This document shows, piece after piece, positions 1-9,573 of a stretch of 64,000 bases of DNA; the first letter of the stretch is position 1; each line of letters opens with the position of its first letter. The stretch lies in the NCBI GenBank assembly GCA_937873665.1, contig CALMYW010000393.1, positions 371,572 to 435,571 of the forward strand, written 5' to 3'. Both the position numbers and the translations under genes were made by a program. This DNA is from an uncultured Sphingorhabdus sp. (GTDB lineage: Bacteria > Pseudomonadota > Alphaproteobacteria > Sphingomonadales > Sphingomonadaceae). The notes below the pieces were generated by a model that saw nothing but the letters and a program-made list of their open reading frames with translations, had not been told where the DNA came from and ran no database searches.

Positions 1-563
1 TCGCGACCGATAACGCTCTGCGACGGCGGCGGTTCAATCGCGATGCGCGGCAGCATGGCGGCGGCATTATAGAGCGCGTCGAGCGACAGGTTGATGCCCG
101 GGGCTATGCTGCCGCCTAGATAGGATCCTTCGGTACCGATGTGATCGAAGGTTGTCGCGGTACCGAAGCTGATGACTATCTTGTCGATACCGGGCTCGAG
201 CGCTTGAGCTGCAATCGCATTGACCGCGCGGTCCGCGCCCAGAGCGCGTGGTTCATCGACCTTCAGCGCAATGCCCCAGCTGACCGGCTCACGCCCGGCA
301 ACCAGAGCATCAATGCCGAAATATTTTTGGCTGAGAACCTGAAGATTGTGCAGCGCACGCGGAACAACGGTCGCGATGATGACCGCATCGATGTCACTGC
401 GCTTATGCCCCTCCATCTGCAGCAACTGGTCAAGCCAGACGGCATATTCATCCGCGGTGCGCCGCGCGTCGGTGGCAATCCGCCAGCGCTGCACAATTTC
501 GCCAGCCTCATCTACCAGAGCGAATTTGACGTTGGTGTTACCATTATCGACCGCGAGAAGCAT
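1..563 (-). CDS. coaX: Type III pantothenate kinase, 3' end outside window
   Basis: Catalyses the first step of coenzyme A synthesis, ATP-dependent phosphorylation of pantothenate, in the cytosol. Reading the minus strand from ATG at 563 gives [19 protein letters not shown], with the N-terminal DxGNTN phosphate-binding motif of the ASKHA-fold type III enzymes. A later GADR motif (about residues 104-107) is also typical of CoaX. About 187 codons are present and no stop is reached, so the gene runs off the left edge; the family is usually about 255 residues. It follows birA by 13 bp in the same direction and is probably the distal part of the nuo transcript. The nuoN-birA-coaX order is common in alphaproteobacteria. 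Identity is well supported; only the C-terminus is unseen. Confidence 0.9.
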   Translation of the reverse strand, partial: MLLAVDNGNTNVKFALVDEAGEIVQRWRIATDARRTADEYAVWLDQLLQMEGHKRSDIDAVIIATVVPRALHNLQVLSQKYFGIDALVAGREPVSWGIALKVDEPRALGADRAVNAIAAQALEPGIDKIVISFGTATTFDHIGTEGSYLGGSIAPGINLSLDALYNAAAMLPRIAIEPPPSQSVIGR

Positions 564-576
564 GACGCTGTCCTTA

Positions 577-1284
577 TCAAATCAGGAATATATCGGCGGC
601 GTGAATGGCACGAATTGCGCCCTCCGCCAAGCGCAGGCTGAGCGCACCATCGTCGCTGAGACCCGCAAAAAGCCCGTCAATCTGCTCACCGTCAGGCAGA
701 CTGACGCGCAGGGCCGTGCCCTTGGGATGTGCGGCTGCTTCCCATGCGCGCAGCAGGTTGGCTAAAGGCTGCTGCCGCCATTTTTGCAGCCACGACGCGA
801 ATTGGTCTGCCAATATCTCGCAAACTGCTTGCGGCTCGGGCGGATTGGCGCCCAAAGCCCGAAGGTCGCTGACGGGGCGTCCGATATCTTCCGGGTGTGA
901 GAGGAGATTGATTCCGAAACCGGCAATAATCGCGTCACCCGCCCTTTCGAGCAATATCCCGCACAGTTTCTCGCCATGGCCCGACAACACATCATTGGGC
1001 CATTTTAGCTGGATGACTGTATCGTGCGCGACCAGCTTTATAGTATCAAAGGCAGCCAAACCCGCGACAAAGGCGAGGGTTGATGGGGGCGGGTCGCCGG
1101 ATGACAGCCTTATTATAGTGCTAGCGTAGAGATTGCCTGCTGGGCTGCCCCAGTCGCGCCCCATGCGCCCACGCCCACCGCCCTGTTGGTCGGCGCGAAG
1201 CCAAAGCCCTTCTGGCGCGCCCGAGGCAGCACGCGCCAGCAGATCGGCATTGGTGGAACCGGTAAGTGCTACCTGCTCGAACAA
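577..1284 (-). CDS. birA: Biotin--[acetyl-CoA-carboxylase] ligase
   Basis: Activates biotin to biotinyl-AMP and transfers it to the lysine of the biotin carboxyl carrier protein. The 235 residues start directly with the catalytic domain: GSTN near the N-terminus, a biotin/ATP loop containing [12 protein letters not shown] (about residues 33-45), and KWPNDVL followed by KLCGIL (about 94-110). The N-terminal helix-turn-helix of the E. coli repressor form is absent, so this is a group I ligase without a DNA-binding role. The start is TTG at 1284, just 5 bp after the nuoN stop, with GGAG upstream inside the nuoN end. It is probably co-transcribed with nuoN and coaX. Confidence 0.9.
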   Translation of the reverse strand: MFEQVALTGSTNADLLARAASGAPEGLWLRADQQGGGRGRMGRDWGSPAGNLYASTIIRLSSGDPPPSTLAFVAGLAAFDTIKLVAHDTVIQLKWPNDVLSGHGEKLCGILLERAGDAIIAGFGINLLSHPEDIGRPVSDLRALGANPPEPQAVCEILADQFASWLQKWRQQPLANLLRAWEAAAHPKGTALRVSLPDGEQIDGLFAGLSDDGALSLRLAEGAIRAIHAADIFLI

Positions 1285-1289
1285 AATGC

Positions 1290-2732
1290 TCAGAACAAGG
1301 CTCCGGCAGCTTGCGCTGTTACCGCTCCGAGAAGCGGGATGGCCAAATAACCCAAGGGAGAAACGACCAAGCCGAGTGCCCCGCCAGTCCAGCCCAAAAC
1401 CTTGTCATCTTCGGCGTCGATGACGTCAACAGACTCGTCAAAATACATCGTCTTGACGACCTTCAAATAATAGAAGGCGCCAATCACAGAGGCAGCGATA
1501 CCAATAACCGCCAACGGGAACAGACCCGCAGCTATCGCGGCATTGAACACGACCAGTTTGCCATAAAAGCCGAACAAGGGCGGAATGCCGGCAAGGCTGA
1601 ACATGAAAATCGCGAAGATGGCAGCAAGAGCAGGGCGGGTTTTCGAGAGCCCGGCAATATCCGCCATGCTTTCCTTCATCTCACCATCACGACCCTTCAA
1701 CTGCATCAGGCAGACGAACCCGCCCAGTGTCATTGCGACATAAATGGCAAGGTAAACCAGCATCGCCGCTACGCCCTGCTCGGTTCCGGCGGCCAGACCA
1801 ATCAGGAGGAAGCCGACATTGTTAATCGAGCTATAGGCCAAAAGGCGCTTCAGGTTTTGCTGGCCAATCGCACCGACTGCACCGATGATGATCGACATCA
1901 GGGCCACCACCATCACGATCTGCTGCCATGCCTGCACCTGGTTGCCAAAGGCCTCGACCACGATACGGATGAGCAGCGCGCTGGCCGCCACCTTGGGTGC
2001 GCTGGCGAAGAAGGCCGTTACCGGCGTCGGTGCACCTTCATAAACGTCAGGGGTCCACATGTGGAATGGTGCGGCGCTGATCTTGAAGGCGAGCCCTGAC
2101 AGCACAAAGACCAGACCGAAAAGCAGGCCCATGCTGAGTTCGCCCGTCATCGCGGTGCCAATGGTTTCAAAGCTGGTCGACCCGGTAAAGCCATAGAGCA
2201 GCGACATGCCAAACAGCAAAATGCCGCTGGCGAGGGCGCCGAGAACGAAATATTTGAGCCCTGCCTCTGCCGAGCGCCCATCATTGCGGGCAAAGCTGGC
2301 GAGGACATAGGCCGCGAGACTGTTGAGTTCGAGGCCGATATAAAGCGTGAGCAAGTCGGTCGCCGACACCATCACGCCCATGCCGACCGCGGCAAGGATG
2401 ACGAGCACCGGATATTCGGCGCGCATCGCACCCATTTTTTCGAGCGCCTTGGGCGCGATCATCAGCGAAATAGCCGCCGCGAAGTAAATCAGGATTTTGG
2501 CGAAGCTGCCAAAGGCGTCAGCGCGATACAGGCCATCAAAGGCCGATGCATCGGTTCCAGCGCACAGATAGTGCACCGCATAGGCGCCTGCGCCAACGAG
2601 AGCGGCCACAGACAAGATACTGACCAAACGACCGGCTTCCTGCCGCCATGCAGCAATCAGCAGAAGGGCAAGGCTCGAGAAACTGAGGATCAGCTCCGGG
2701 CGGACCAAATAGAGAGAGGTTGAAAGGTCCAT
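1290..2732 (-). CDS. nuoN: NADH-quinone oxidoreductase subunit N
   Basis: Antiporter-like membrane subunit of complex I, part of the proton-pumping arm in the inner membrane. The 480-residue protein is almost entirely hydrophobic, with about 14 predicted transmembrane helices. It carries the Mrp-antiporter signatures, including a conserved Glu in TM5 (YIGLELNSLAAYVL), a KY/F lysine (GLKYFVLGALASG) and the HMWTPDVYEGAPTPVTAF loop. Its ATG shares one base with the nuoM stop (TAATG at 2732), implying translational coupling. It is the last nuo gene; birA follows after 5 bp. Confidence 0.97.
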   Translation of the reverse strand: MDLSTSLYLVRPELILSFSSLALLLIAAWRQEAGRLVSILSVAALVGAGAYAVHYLCAGTDASAFDGLYRADAFGSFAKILIYFAAAISLMIAPKALEKMGAMRAEYPVLVILAAVGMGVMVSATDLLTLYIGLELNSLAAYVLASFARNDGRSAEAGLKYFVLGALASGILLFGMSLLYGFTGSTSFETIGTAMTGELSMGLLFGLVFVLSGLAFKISAAPFHMWTPDVYEGAPTPVTAFFASAPKVAASALLIRIVVEAFGNQVQAWQQIVMVVALMSIIIGAVGAIGQQNLKRLLAYSSINNVGFLLIGLAAGTEQGVAAMLVYLAIYVAMTLGGFVCLMQLKGRDGEMKESMADIAGLSKTRPALAAIFAIFMFSLAGIPPLFGFYGKLVVFNAAIAAGLFPLAVIGIAASVIGAFYYLKVVKTMYFDESVDVIDAEDDKVLGWTGGALGLVVSPLGYLAIPLLGAVTAQAAGALF

Positions 2733-4312
2733 TAGTGTGCGGCCCCCTCTGGCCCAGAAACTTTAGCGTTCTCATGTTCACCGCCATGCGCCTGTACGCG
2801 ATATTTGGCGGTCGTCTTGTCATGTTCCTTGAGCTTGCTGTCGCCTGCGGGCGCTGCACGCTCGATGCGGTCTACGATCGTCGCAACGTCGCGGCGGATC
2901 GGGGCCAGGAAGCTCTCAGGGTAGACGCCCATCCACAGCACAGCGGCCGCAATTGGCGCCAACAGCCACAATTCGCGGTTGTCGAGATCGGGCATCGCGG
3001 CTGCGTCGGCATTCACCTGCTCACCAAAAGCGACGCGGCGATAGAGGTAGAGCATATAGCCGGCACCCAAGATGATACCCGTGGTCGCAATCAGCGTCGC
3101 CCAGGTCGAAACCTTGTAAGCCCCCGCCAGCGACAGGAACTCACCCACGAAACCGCTGGTTCCGGGCAAGCCGACGCTCGCCATGGTAAACAGCATGAAG
3201 AACAGCGCATATTTGGGCATGTTGATGCTGAGGCCGCCATAACGGCTGATCTCTCGCGTGTGCAGGCGATCATAGATGACGCCGACGCACAGGAAAAGTG
3301 CGCCAGAGACAAGCCCGTGGCTGAGCATCACGATGATGGCGCCTTCGATACCCTGCTGGTTGAAGGTGAACAGGCCAACCGTCACGATCGCCATATGCGC
3401 GACCGACGAATAAGCGATCAGCTTCTTCATATCGTCCTGCACCAGCGCGACGAGGCTGGTGTAAACGACAGCGACCATCGACAGGCCGAAGATCAGCCAG
3501 ATGAATTGCGCAGAGGCTTCGGGGAACATCGGCAGCGAGAAGCGCAGGAAGCCATAGCCACCCATCTTCAACAGCACGCCAGCCAGGATGACCGAGCCCG
3601 CAGTCGGTGCCTGCACGTGCGCATCAGGCAGCCATGTGTGCACCGGCCACATCGGCATCTTCACCGCGAAGGACGCGAAGAAGGCCAACCAGAGAATCGT
3701 CTGCGCCTCGGGTGGGAAATCATGGTTGAGCAGCGTCGGGATATCCGCCGTACCTGCTTGCTGGATCATCCACAGCATCGCCAGCAGCATGAATACCGAG
3801 CCAAGCAGCGTGTAGAGGAAGAATTTGTAAGACGCATAGATGCGGTCCTTGCCACCCCAGATACCGATAATCAGATACATCGGGATCAGGCCGGCTTCGA
3901 ACATGATGTAGAACAGCATCAGATCCTGCGCCGCGAATACGCCGATCATCAGCGTTTCCATCAGCAGGAAGCTTGCCATGTACAGCCCGACCCGCTCGGT
4001 CACCGCGCGCCAGCTTGCGCCGATGCAGATCGGCATCAAGAAGACCGAGAGCATGATGAGCAGCAACGAAATGCCGTCAATGCCCAGTTTCCAGCCAATC
4101 GGCCCGAACAATGCGGCGCTTTCGACAAACTGCCACTGTGCGCCTGCCGGATCGTAGCTGGCCCAGAGCCAGACGCCGAGCAGCAGGTTGAACAGGGTCG
4201 CAGTCAACGCAATGATGCGCGCCATTTCGTCGCGGGCAAACAGACATGCCAGCGCGCCGACCATCGGCACGGCGAGCATGATCGAAAGGATGGGGAGTTC
4301 GGCGGCGTTCAT
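2732..4312 (-). CDS. nuoM: NADH-quinone oxidoreductase subunit M
   Basis: Second antiporter-like membrane subunit of complex I, contributing one proton channel. The 526 residues form about 14 predicted transmembrane helices. Seen in the sequence are the TM5 glutamate region ([17 protein letters not shown]), a lysine-bearing segment ([11 protein letters not shown]) and the [19 protein letters not shown] loop, which is diagnostic for NuoM. The last 40 or so residues are polar, longer than in E. coli. ATG at 4312 overlaps the nuoL stop by 4 bp (ATGA). A long open frame runs antisense through this gene but is a composition artefact. Confidence 0.97.
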   Translation of the reverse strand: MNAAELPILSIMLAVPMVGALACLFARDEMARIIALTATLFNLLLGVWLWASYDPAGAQWQFVESAALFGPIGWKLGIDGISLLLIMLSVFLMPICIGASWRAVTERVGLYMASFLLMETLMIGVFAAQDLMLFYIMFEAGLIPMYLIIGIWGGKDRIYASYKFFLYTLLGSVFMLLAMLWMIQQAGTADIPTLLNHDFPPEAQTILWLAFFASFAVKMPMWPVHTWLPDAHVQAPTAGSVILAGVLLKMGGYGFLRFSLPMFPEASAQFIWLIFGLSMVAVVYTSLVALVQDDMKKLIAYSSVAHMAIVTVGLFTFNQQGIEGAIIVMLSHGLVSGALFLCVGVIYDRLHTREISRYGGLSINMPKYALFFMLFTMASVGLPGTSGFVGEFLSLAGAYKVSTWATLIATTGIILGAGYMLYLYRRVAFGEQVNADAAAMPDLDNRELWLLAPIAAAVLWMGVYPESFLAPIRRDVATIVDRIERAAPAGDSKLKEHDKTTAKYRVQAHGGEHENAKVSGPEGAAH

Positions 4313-6351
4313 CGCGCTTGCACCATAAACCAGCTGATTGCGGCGACGAGGCCAAGCAGCATCACCAACGCATATGTGTAGAGATAGCCCGACTGCATGC
4401 GGACGGCGATACGGCTACCCAGACCAACGGCTGCGGCCGAACCATTCGGGCCGAAGCGGTCGATAATCCCGATGTCGCCTCCCTTCCAGAACAGGCGTCC
4501 AAACCAGAAGGCAGGCTTGACGAAGATCAGGTTGTAGAGTTCGTCAAAATACCATTTGTTGAGGAAGAATTTGTACAGCGGCTCGAAATGCCCAGCCAAC
4601 GCCTGCGCCGAACCCGGCTTGCGGATATACATCATCCAGGCCGTGAACAGGCCGGTCAGCATCGCCACTGTCGAAGCCAGCTTCACCCAAAGCGGCACAT
4701 GGTGCATCGCGTGGATCAGATGCTCGTTGAAATAGAGCGTCGATGCCGCCCAGAAAGCGGTTCCGCCCTCTTCGGCATAGATGAAATCATATTTGAACAG
4801 ATAGCCCGCAGCGATGGCACCCAGCGTGAGCACGCCCAGCGGAACCAGCATAGGCCATGGGCTTTCATGCGGATGATAACCGGCTGTGCCGTCATCATGC
4901 GCACTATGATGGTCATGCGCATGGTCGTCATGGCCATGATGGTCGTCATGCACCGCGTGCTGGATATGCTCCGACTGCGCCCAACGCGGCTTACCGAAAA
5001 AAGTCAGGAAGACGAGGCGCCAGCTGTAGAAGCTGGTGAGCAAAGCTGCAAAGACACCGATGAAGAAAGCATAACCACCCCAAGGCGCGGTCGAGGCATA
5101 AGCCGCCTCGATAATCGCGTCCTTTGAATGGAAACCGGCAAAACCGCCAATGCCGACAATGCCGACACCGGTGATGGCAAGCGTGCCCGCGGTCATCGCC
5201 CAGAAGGTCAGCGGGATATGTTTCCTGAGGCCACCATAATAACGCATGTCCTGTTCATGGTGCATCGCATGGATCACGCTGCCTGCGCCTAGGAACAGCA
5301 ACGCCTTGAAGAAGGCGTGCGTGAACAGGTGGAACATCGCTGCGCTGTAGGCGCCAACGCCTGCGGCAAAGAACATATAGCCCAGCTGCGAGCAGGTCGA
5401 ATAAGCGATCACGCGCTTGATATCGGTCTGGACGAGACCAACGGTCGCCGCAAACAGTGCAGTGGTCGCGCCTACGATGGTCACGACATTGAGCGCGAAC
5501 TGGCTGGTTTCAAACAGCGGCGACAGGCGGCAGACCATGAAGACGCCTGCGGTCACCATCGTTGCAGCATGAATCAGCGCCGAGACCGGAGTCGGGCCCT
5601 CCATGGCGTCAGGCAGCCAGGTGTGTAGTCCCAACTGGGCCGACTTGCCCATCGCGCCGATGAACAGCAGAATGCACAACAAACTCATCGTATCGACGCG
5701 CAGGCCGAGAAAGCCAATGCTTGAACCGGCCTTTTCAGGCGCGGCGGCGAGAATGTCGGGTATCGACACTGTACCGAACAGCCAGAACACGCCGAAAATG
5801 CCTAGCATGAAGCCCAAATCGCCGACGCGGTTGACGACGAACGCCTTGATCGCGGCGGCATTGGCGCTGGGTTTCTTGTACCAGAAACCGATCAGCAGAT
5901 AAGAGGCCAAGCCCACGCCTTCCCAGCCAAAGAACATCTGGACCAGGTTGTTCGCGGTCACCAGCATCAGCATCGCGAAGGTGAAGAGCGAGAGATAGGC
6001 GAAGAAACGCGGCTGATCGGGGTCTTCCTCCATATAGCTCCAGCTATAGAGGTGGACGAGCGCGGACACGGTGGTGATTACCACGAGCATCACGGCGGTC
6101 AGTGCATCGACGCGGAATTCCCAATCGAATTGCAGCGCGCCCGACTGTACCCATTGCATCACCGGCTCGACATAGGCCTTTTCATTGCCGGTCAGAAAGC
6201 CGAGGAAAATCGGCCAGCTGAGCGCGCACGCCAGGAACAACCCACCCGTGGTTATGACCTTGGCCGCTGTCTTGCCGATGAAATTCTGCCCCAGCCCGGC
6301 GACAATCGCCGCGAGCAATGGCGCGAATACGATGATTATGATGGACGACAT
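4309..6351 (-). CDS. nuoL: NADH-quinone oxidoreductase subunit L
   Basis: Distal antiporter-like subunit of complex I, carrying the long amphipathic lateral helix that spans the membrane arm. The 680 residues include the [20 protein letters not shown] loop region, the [14 protein letters not shown] motif and a C-terminal extension with a final transmembrane helix, as expected for NuoL. A histidine- and aspartate-rich stretch lies at about residues 455-492, in a hydrophilic loop before the lateral helix; such runs occur in some alphaproteobacterial NuoL proteins but are variable. The gene starts 9 bp after the nuoK stop and its own stop overlaps nuoM. Confidence 0.97.
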   Translation of the reverse strand: MSSIIIIVFAPLLAAIVAGLGQNFIGKTAAKVITTGGLFLACALSWPIFLGFLTGNEKAYVEPVMQWVQSGALQFDWEFRVDALTAVMLVVITTVSALVHLYSWSYMEEDPDQPRFFAYLSLFTFAMLMLVTANNLVQMFFGWEGVGLASYLLIGFWYKKPSANAAAIKAFVVNRVGDLGFMLGIFGVFWLFGTVSIPDILAAAPEKAGSSIGFLGLRVDTMSLLCILLFIGAMGKSAQLGLHTWLPDAMEGPTPVSALIHAATMVTAGVFMVCRLSPLFETSQFALNVVTIVGATTALFAATVGLVQTDIKRVIAYSTCSQLGYMFFAAGVGAYSAAMFHLFTHAFFKALLFLGAGSVIHAMHHEQDMRYYGGLRKHIPLTFWAMTAGTLAITGVGIVGIGGFAGFHSKDAIIEAAYASTAPWGGYAFFIGVFAALLTSFYSWRLVFLTFFGKPRWAQSEHIQHAVHDDHHGHDDHAHDHHSAHDDGTAGYHPHESPWPMLVPLGVLTLGAIAAGYLFKYDFIYAEEGGTAFWAASTLYFNEHLIHAMHHVPLWVKLASTVAMLTGLFTAWMMYIRKPGSAQALAGHFEPLYKFFLNKWYFDELYNLIFVKPAFWFGRLFWKGGDIGIIDRFGPNGSAAAVGLGSRIAVRMQSGYLYTYALVMLLGLVAAISWFMVQAR

Positions 6352-6360
6352 AAGACCGGC

Positions 6361-6666
6361 TTACCCCTTCATCCGGTTGACATCGTCAACGGCGATCGTG
6401 CCGCGACCACGGAAATAAATGACGAGAATGGCAAGCCCGATGGCGGCTTCACCCGCGGCAACGGTCAAAACGAACATCGCAAAAACCTGCCCCACCAGAT
6501 CACCCAAAAAGGCGCTGAAGGCGACAAGGTTGATGTTCACGCTCAACAGGATGAGTTCGATCGCCATCAGGATGATGATTACATTCTTCCGGTTGAGGAA
6601 GATGCCCAGCACACCCATCACGAACAGGATGCTGCTTACGACGAGGTAATGTTCGATACCGATCAC
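6361..6666 (-). CDS. nuoK: NADH-quinone oxidoreductase subunit K
   Basis: Small membrane subunit of complex I (ND4L equivalent) with three transmembrane helices. The 101-residue length is exactly typical. The conserved buried glutamates needed for proton translocation are visible in [11 protein letters not shown] and in the ...[13 protein letters not shown] segment. The start codon is GTG at 6666, overlapping the nuoJ stop by 4 bp (GTGA), so translation is probably coupled to nuoJ. Confidence 0.96.
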   Translation of the reverse strand: MIGIEHYLVVSSILFVMGVLGIFLNRKNVIIILMAIELILLSVNINLVAFSAFLGDLVGQVFAMFVLTVAAGEAAIGLAILVIYFRGRGTIAVDDVNRMKG

Positions 6667-7277
6667 AGCTCTACCCCCTGCCCGACGGGCTGGTTCACAT
6701 TGCGCACCGCATCCTGCGGGCGACGCTGGTTCTGGCTGGAAATATCCTGCACGAAAATGCCTTTACGCTGACGGTGGGTCAGCACAATCGCGCCAACCAT
6801 TGCGACCAGCAGGATCAGACCTGCAGTTTCAAACAGGAAGACATATTTGGTATAGAGCAACGCGCCCATCGCCTCGATATTGGGCTTGTCTGCGGGCGTG
6901 GCGGCGGCAATCGCACCGCCCAGTTCAACCGCACCTGCCCGGAAGGCTCCGATGCCGAGGATCAGTTCGACCACCAGCACAATCGCCAGCAACAGCCCCA
7001 GCGGCAGGTTGCGCATGAAACCGGCACGCAGTTCGGCGAAATCGATGTCGAGCATCATCACGACGAACAGGAACAGCACCGCGACCGCACCGACATAAAC
7101 GATGACGAGCAGCATCGCGATAAACTCTGCGCCCACCAGCACCATCAGGCCAGCGGCGTTGAAGAAAGCAACGATCAGCCAGAGCACGCTGTGCACCGGA
7201 TTGCGCGCAAAAATCACCATGGCGGCAGATGCCAGCAGGACGGCGGCGAAGATATAGAAGGAAATGACCTGAATCAT
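6663..7277 (-). CDS. nuoJ: NADH-quinone oxidoreductase subunit J
   Basis: Membrane subunit of complex I (ND6 equivalent). The 204 residues have about five transmembrane helices, with the conserved [19 protein letters not shown] segment and the [19 protein letters not shown] helix that carries the pi-bulge important for coupling. It is the only nuo gene here separated from its upstream neighbour by a clear gap: 141 bp lie between the nuoI stop and this ATG, holding an inverted repeat. nuoK overlaps its 3' end. Confidence 0.96.
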   Translation of the reverse strand: MIQVISFYIFAAVLLASAAMVIFARNPVHSVLWLIVAFFNAAGLMVLVGAEFIAMLLVIVYVGAVAVLFLFVVMMLDIDFAELRAGFMRNLPLGLLLAIVLVVELILGIGAFRAGAVELGGAIAAATPADKPNIEAMGALLYTKYVFLFETAGLILLVAMVGAIVLTHRQRKGIFVQDISSQNQRRPQDAVRNVNQPVGQGVEL

Positions 7278-7312
7278 AACAACAAGCCACCTAAGCTCAA
7301 ATCCGTTAGCCC

Positions 7313-7376
7313 TGAGCCTGTCGAAGGGCGCCTATCAGCCGAGCGCTGCATTTTGAGGCGTGCTTCGACAGGCTCA
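7313..7376. repeat. REP-like inverted repeat between nuoI and nuoJ
   Basis: Two perfectly complementary 14-base arms, TGAGCCTGTCGAAG at 7313-7326 and CTTCGACAGGCTCA at 7363-7376, flank a 36-base spacer. The arm sequence matches the widespread TGAGCCTGTCGAAG element that I recall from intergenic regions of many sphingomonad genomes. As RNA it would form a stable stem within the nuo transcript and could act as a processing or stability element. It sits in the only sizeable intergenic gap of the operon. Confidence 0.8.
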
Positions 7377-7418
7377 GCACTGCGGTAAATTTTGATACCC
7401 TGTTTCATCACGCGCCCC

Positions 7419-7904
7419 TTATCGATAGGGCGCGTCGGCGGCAATATTTGCCGCGATCGCGCGTTCCCATTTGTCCCCGTTCGCGAGCAGTTTGTCCTTG
7501 TCATAAAGCAGCTCTTCACGGGTTTCGGTGGCATATTCAAAATTCGGGCCTTCGACGATAGCATCGACCGGGCAGGCTTCCTGACAGAAACCGCAATAGA
7601 TGCACTTGGTCATGTCTATGTCGTAGCGCGTGGTGCGGCGCGAACCATCTTCGCGCGGCTCGGCCTCGATGGTGATAGCCTGCGCCGGACACACCGCCTC
7701 GCACAGCTTGCATGCGATGCAGCGTTCCTCACCATTGGGATAGCGGCGCAGCGCATGCTCACCGCGGAAACGCGGGGACAGCGGGTTCTTCTCGAACGGA
7801 TAATTTATTGTCGCCTTGGGCTTGAAGAAATATTGCAAGGTCAGCCAATGCGCCTTGACGAATTCCCACAGCGTGAAACTTTTGATAAGGTGGGGTATAC
7901 TCAT
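7419..7904 (-). CDS. nuoI: NADH-quinone oxidoreductase subunit I
   Basis: Peripheral-arm subunit of complex I carrying clusters N6a and N6b, which pass electrons towards NuoB. The 161-residue protein contains two 4Fe-4S ferredoxin motifs, [12 protein letters not shown] (about residues 60-71) and [12 protein letters not shown] (about 99-110). Length and motifs are typical of the alphaproteobacterial/mitochondrial TYKY type. ATG at 7904 overlaps the stop of an unrelated exported protein gene by 4 bp (ATGA), so that gene, not nuoH, is the immediate upstream neighbour. Confidence 0.97.
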   Translation of the reverse strand: MSIPHLIKSFTLWEFVKAHWLTLQYFFKPKATINYPFEKNPLSPRFRGEHALRRYPNGEERCIACKLCEAVCPAQAITIEAEPREDGSRRTTRYDIDMTKCIYCGFCQEACPVDAIVEGPNFEYATETREELLYDKDKLLANGDKWERAIAANIAADAPYR

Positions 7905-8494
7905 TTGCGCGCGAGCCCTTCAATTTGTTCGGAAGTTAACGCTTTCTGCGCCTCTTCTTTCAAGCTGCAAAACCCATTCGCTATCGGTTTGATATCTCTT
8001 TCAACGACCTCTCCGCCTTCAAACTTTTTATCAACGCGCATCATATGAACTGGTCGAGGACCTGCGTATGTCGGCGCTAGCGATAAATTCGACCTCCCAA
8101 TAACCAACCAGCGTTCCGAAGCTAGATTATTGGGCGATTCAAACTCGATTTGACCTTGAAAAGCTTCATTCCGAAGAACCAGACCTTTCTTAACTCGGTA
8201 ATTTTTCAACTCACCAAAGCTATCTTCCAGAAGCTGGAATGTGGTAGGCCGTGAGTTCAGCTCCCAGCGTTCATATACTGTTTTGTTACTTGTGGCGCTT
8301 TTCGTGTAAACCTCACCGCCGGATAGGACAAACTTCAAATGTCCATTGATTCCACTCTGATGAGACATCCAGCAGCCGAATGACTGCTGCATAGGCATCC
8401 ACTCAGCAAGCGTCCGCTTTTCTGGCGTGTAAACAGGCGTCACTCGCGTCACTTCGACTTGAGCTTGCGCAAGCAGAAATGCGGTGAGGATCAT
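7901..8494 (-). CDS. Exported protein of unknown function inside nuo operon
   Basis: Not recognised. The chosen start, ATG at 8494, overlaps the nuoH stop by 4 bp (ATGA) and gives 197 residues; an upstream start at 8512 would add six residues within nuoH. The N-terminus [12 protein letters not shown] resembles a short signal peptide, so the product is probably periplasmic. The rest is mixed hydrophilic, with two cysteines (FGCWMS near residue 45 and NGFCSL near 175) and many aromatic and beta-prone residues. By eye its base composition is AT-richer than the flanking nuoH and nuoI. It lies in frame-coupled context between two complex I genes, so it must be co-translated with them, but nothing in the sequence shows a role in complex I. 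Confidence 0.75.
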   Translation of the reverse strand: MILTAFLLAQAQVEVTRVTPVYTPEKRTLAEWMPMQQSFGCWMSHQSGINGHLKFVLSGGEVYTKSATSNKTVYERWELNSRPTTFQLLEDSFGELKNYRVKKGLVLRNEAFQGQIEFESPNNLASERWLVIGRSNLSLAPTYAGPRPVHMMRVDKKFEGGEVVERDIKPIANGFCSLKEEAQKALTSEQIEGLARK

Positions 8495-9573
8495 CCGAAA
8501 TGCCCCTTCCACATCAGATATCCGCTCACGAGGAAAACCCAGAAGAGCGAAATCGGAAGGAAGATTTTCCAGCCCAACCGCATCAGCTGGTCATAGCGAT
8601 AACGTGGCACGGTGGCTTTCACCCAAGCGAAGATGAAGAAGAATATCCATATCTTGGCAAACAACCAGATTACGCCCGGCACCATATAGAGCGGCGCCCA
8701 ATCGACCGGAGGCAGATATCCGCCCCAGAACAGCACCGCGTTCAGCGTGCACATCAACAGCACATTGGCATATTCGCCAAGCCAATAGAGCGCGAAGGCC
8801 ATCGAGCTATATTCGGTCTGGTAACCGGCAACCAGTTCGCTTTCCGCCTCGGTCAGGTCAAACGGCGCGCGGGCGGTTTCGGCCATCGCGCTGATCAGGA
8901 ACATGATCGCAATCGGGAACAACAGCGGGTTGAGGCCAAAGGCGTTCACAAAGCCCAGCACATGGCCCTTCTGCGCCTCGACAATACCGAGCATGTTGAA
9001 GGTCTTGGCCCACAGAACCACGCAGATCAGGATGAAGCCGATCGAGACTTCATAGCTGATCATCTGCGACGCGGCGCGGATTGCGGAGAAGAAGGGATAT
9101 TTGGAGTTCGACGCCCAGCCCGCGATTATGATGCCGTAAACCCCGAACGAACTGATCGCGAGGATATACAGCAGGCCGACATTGATATTGGCCAGCACCG
9201 CACCCGAATTGAACGGAATCACCGCCCAGGCCATCAAGGCGACAGTGAAGGTGATGATCGGCGCAATCAGGAACAGGCCGCGGTTTGACGCGCTGGGGAC
9301 GATGGTTTCCTGCAGAAAAACCTTTAGACCGTCAGCGAAACTTTGCAGCACGCCCCAAGGGCCAACCACATTCGGGCCACGGCGCAATGCAAAGGCCGCC
9401 CAAAGCTTACGCTCGGCATAAATGATCATCGCTACGGCGAGCATCAGCGGCAAGGCGATGAACAGGATGCCTAGAATAGTGGCGGTAAACCAAGCCCATT
9501 CATAGGACATGCCGCCGCGTTGCCAGCCAATGAATGGCAGCCAATACCAGAAGTTTTGGAAAAAGGCGGTCAT
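8491..9573 (-). CDS. nuoH: NADH-quinone oxidoreductase subunit H
   Basis: Membrane subunit of complex I (ND1 equivalent) that forms the quinone-entry channel with NuoB and NuoD. The start is taken as ATG at 9573, which overlaps the nuoG stop by 4 bp and gives 360 residues, close to the family norm; a longer frame to 9732 reads into nuoG. Visible family signatures are AERKLWAAFALRRGPNVVGPWG, the FADGLKVFLQE loop and the charged RAPFDLTEAESELVAGYQTEYSSM loop. About eight or nine transmembrane helices are predicted. Its stop overlaps the exported-protein gene downstream. Confidence 0.97.
   Translation of the reverse strand: MTAFFQNFWYWLPFIGWQRGGMSYEWAWFTATILGILFIALPLMLAVAMIIYAERKLWAAFALRRGPNVVGPWGVLQSFADGLKVFLQETIVPSASNRGLFLIAPIITFTVALMAWAVIPFNSGAVLANINVGLLYILAISSFGVYGIIIAGWASNSKYPFFSAIRAASQMISYEVSIGFILICVVLWAKTFNMLGIVEAQKGHVLGFVNAFGLNPLLFPIAIMFLISAMAETARAPFDLTEAESELVAGYQTEYSSMAFALYWLGEYANVLLMCTLNAVLFWGGYLPPVDWAPLYMVPGVIWLFAKIWIFFFIFAWVKATVPRYRYDQLMRLGWKIFLPISLFWVFLVSGYLMWKGHFG

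Noticed and set aside
2720..4381. A 553-codon plus-strand open frame
   Set aside because: Exactly antisense to nuoM; it is rich in His, Gln, Arg and Asp as expected from the complement of hydrophobic codons. No family resemblance, no ribosome-binding site.
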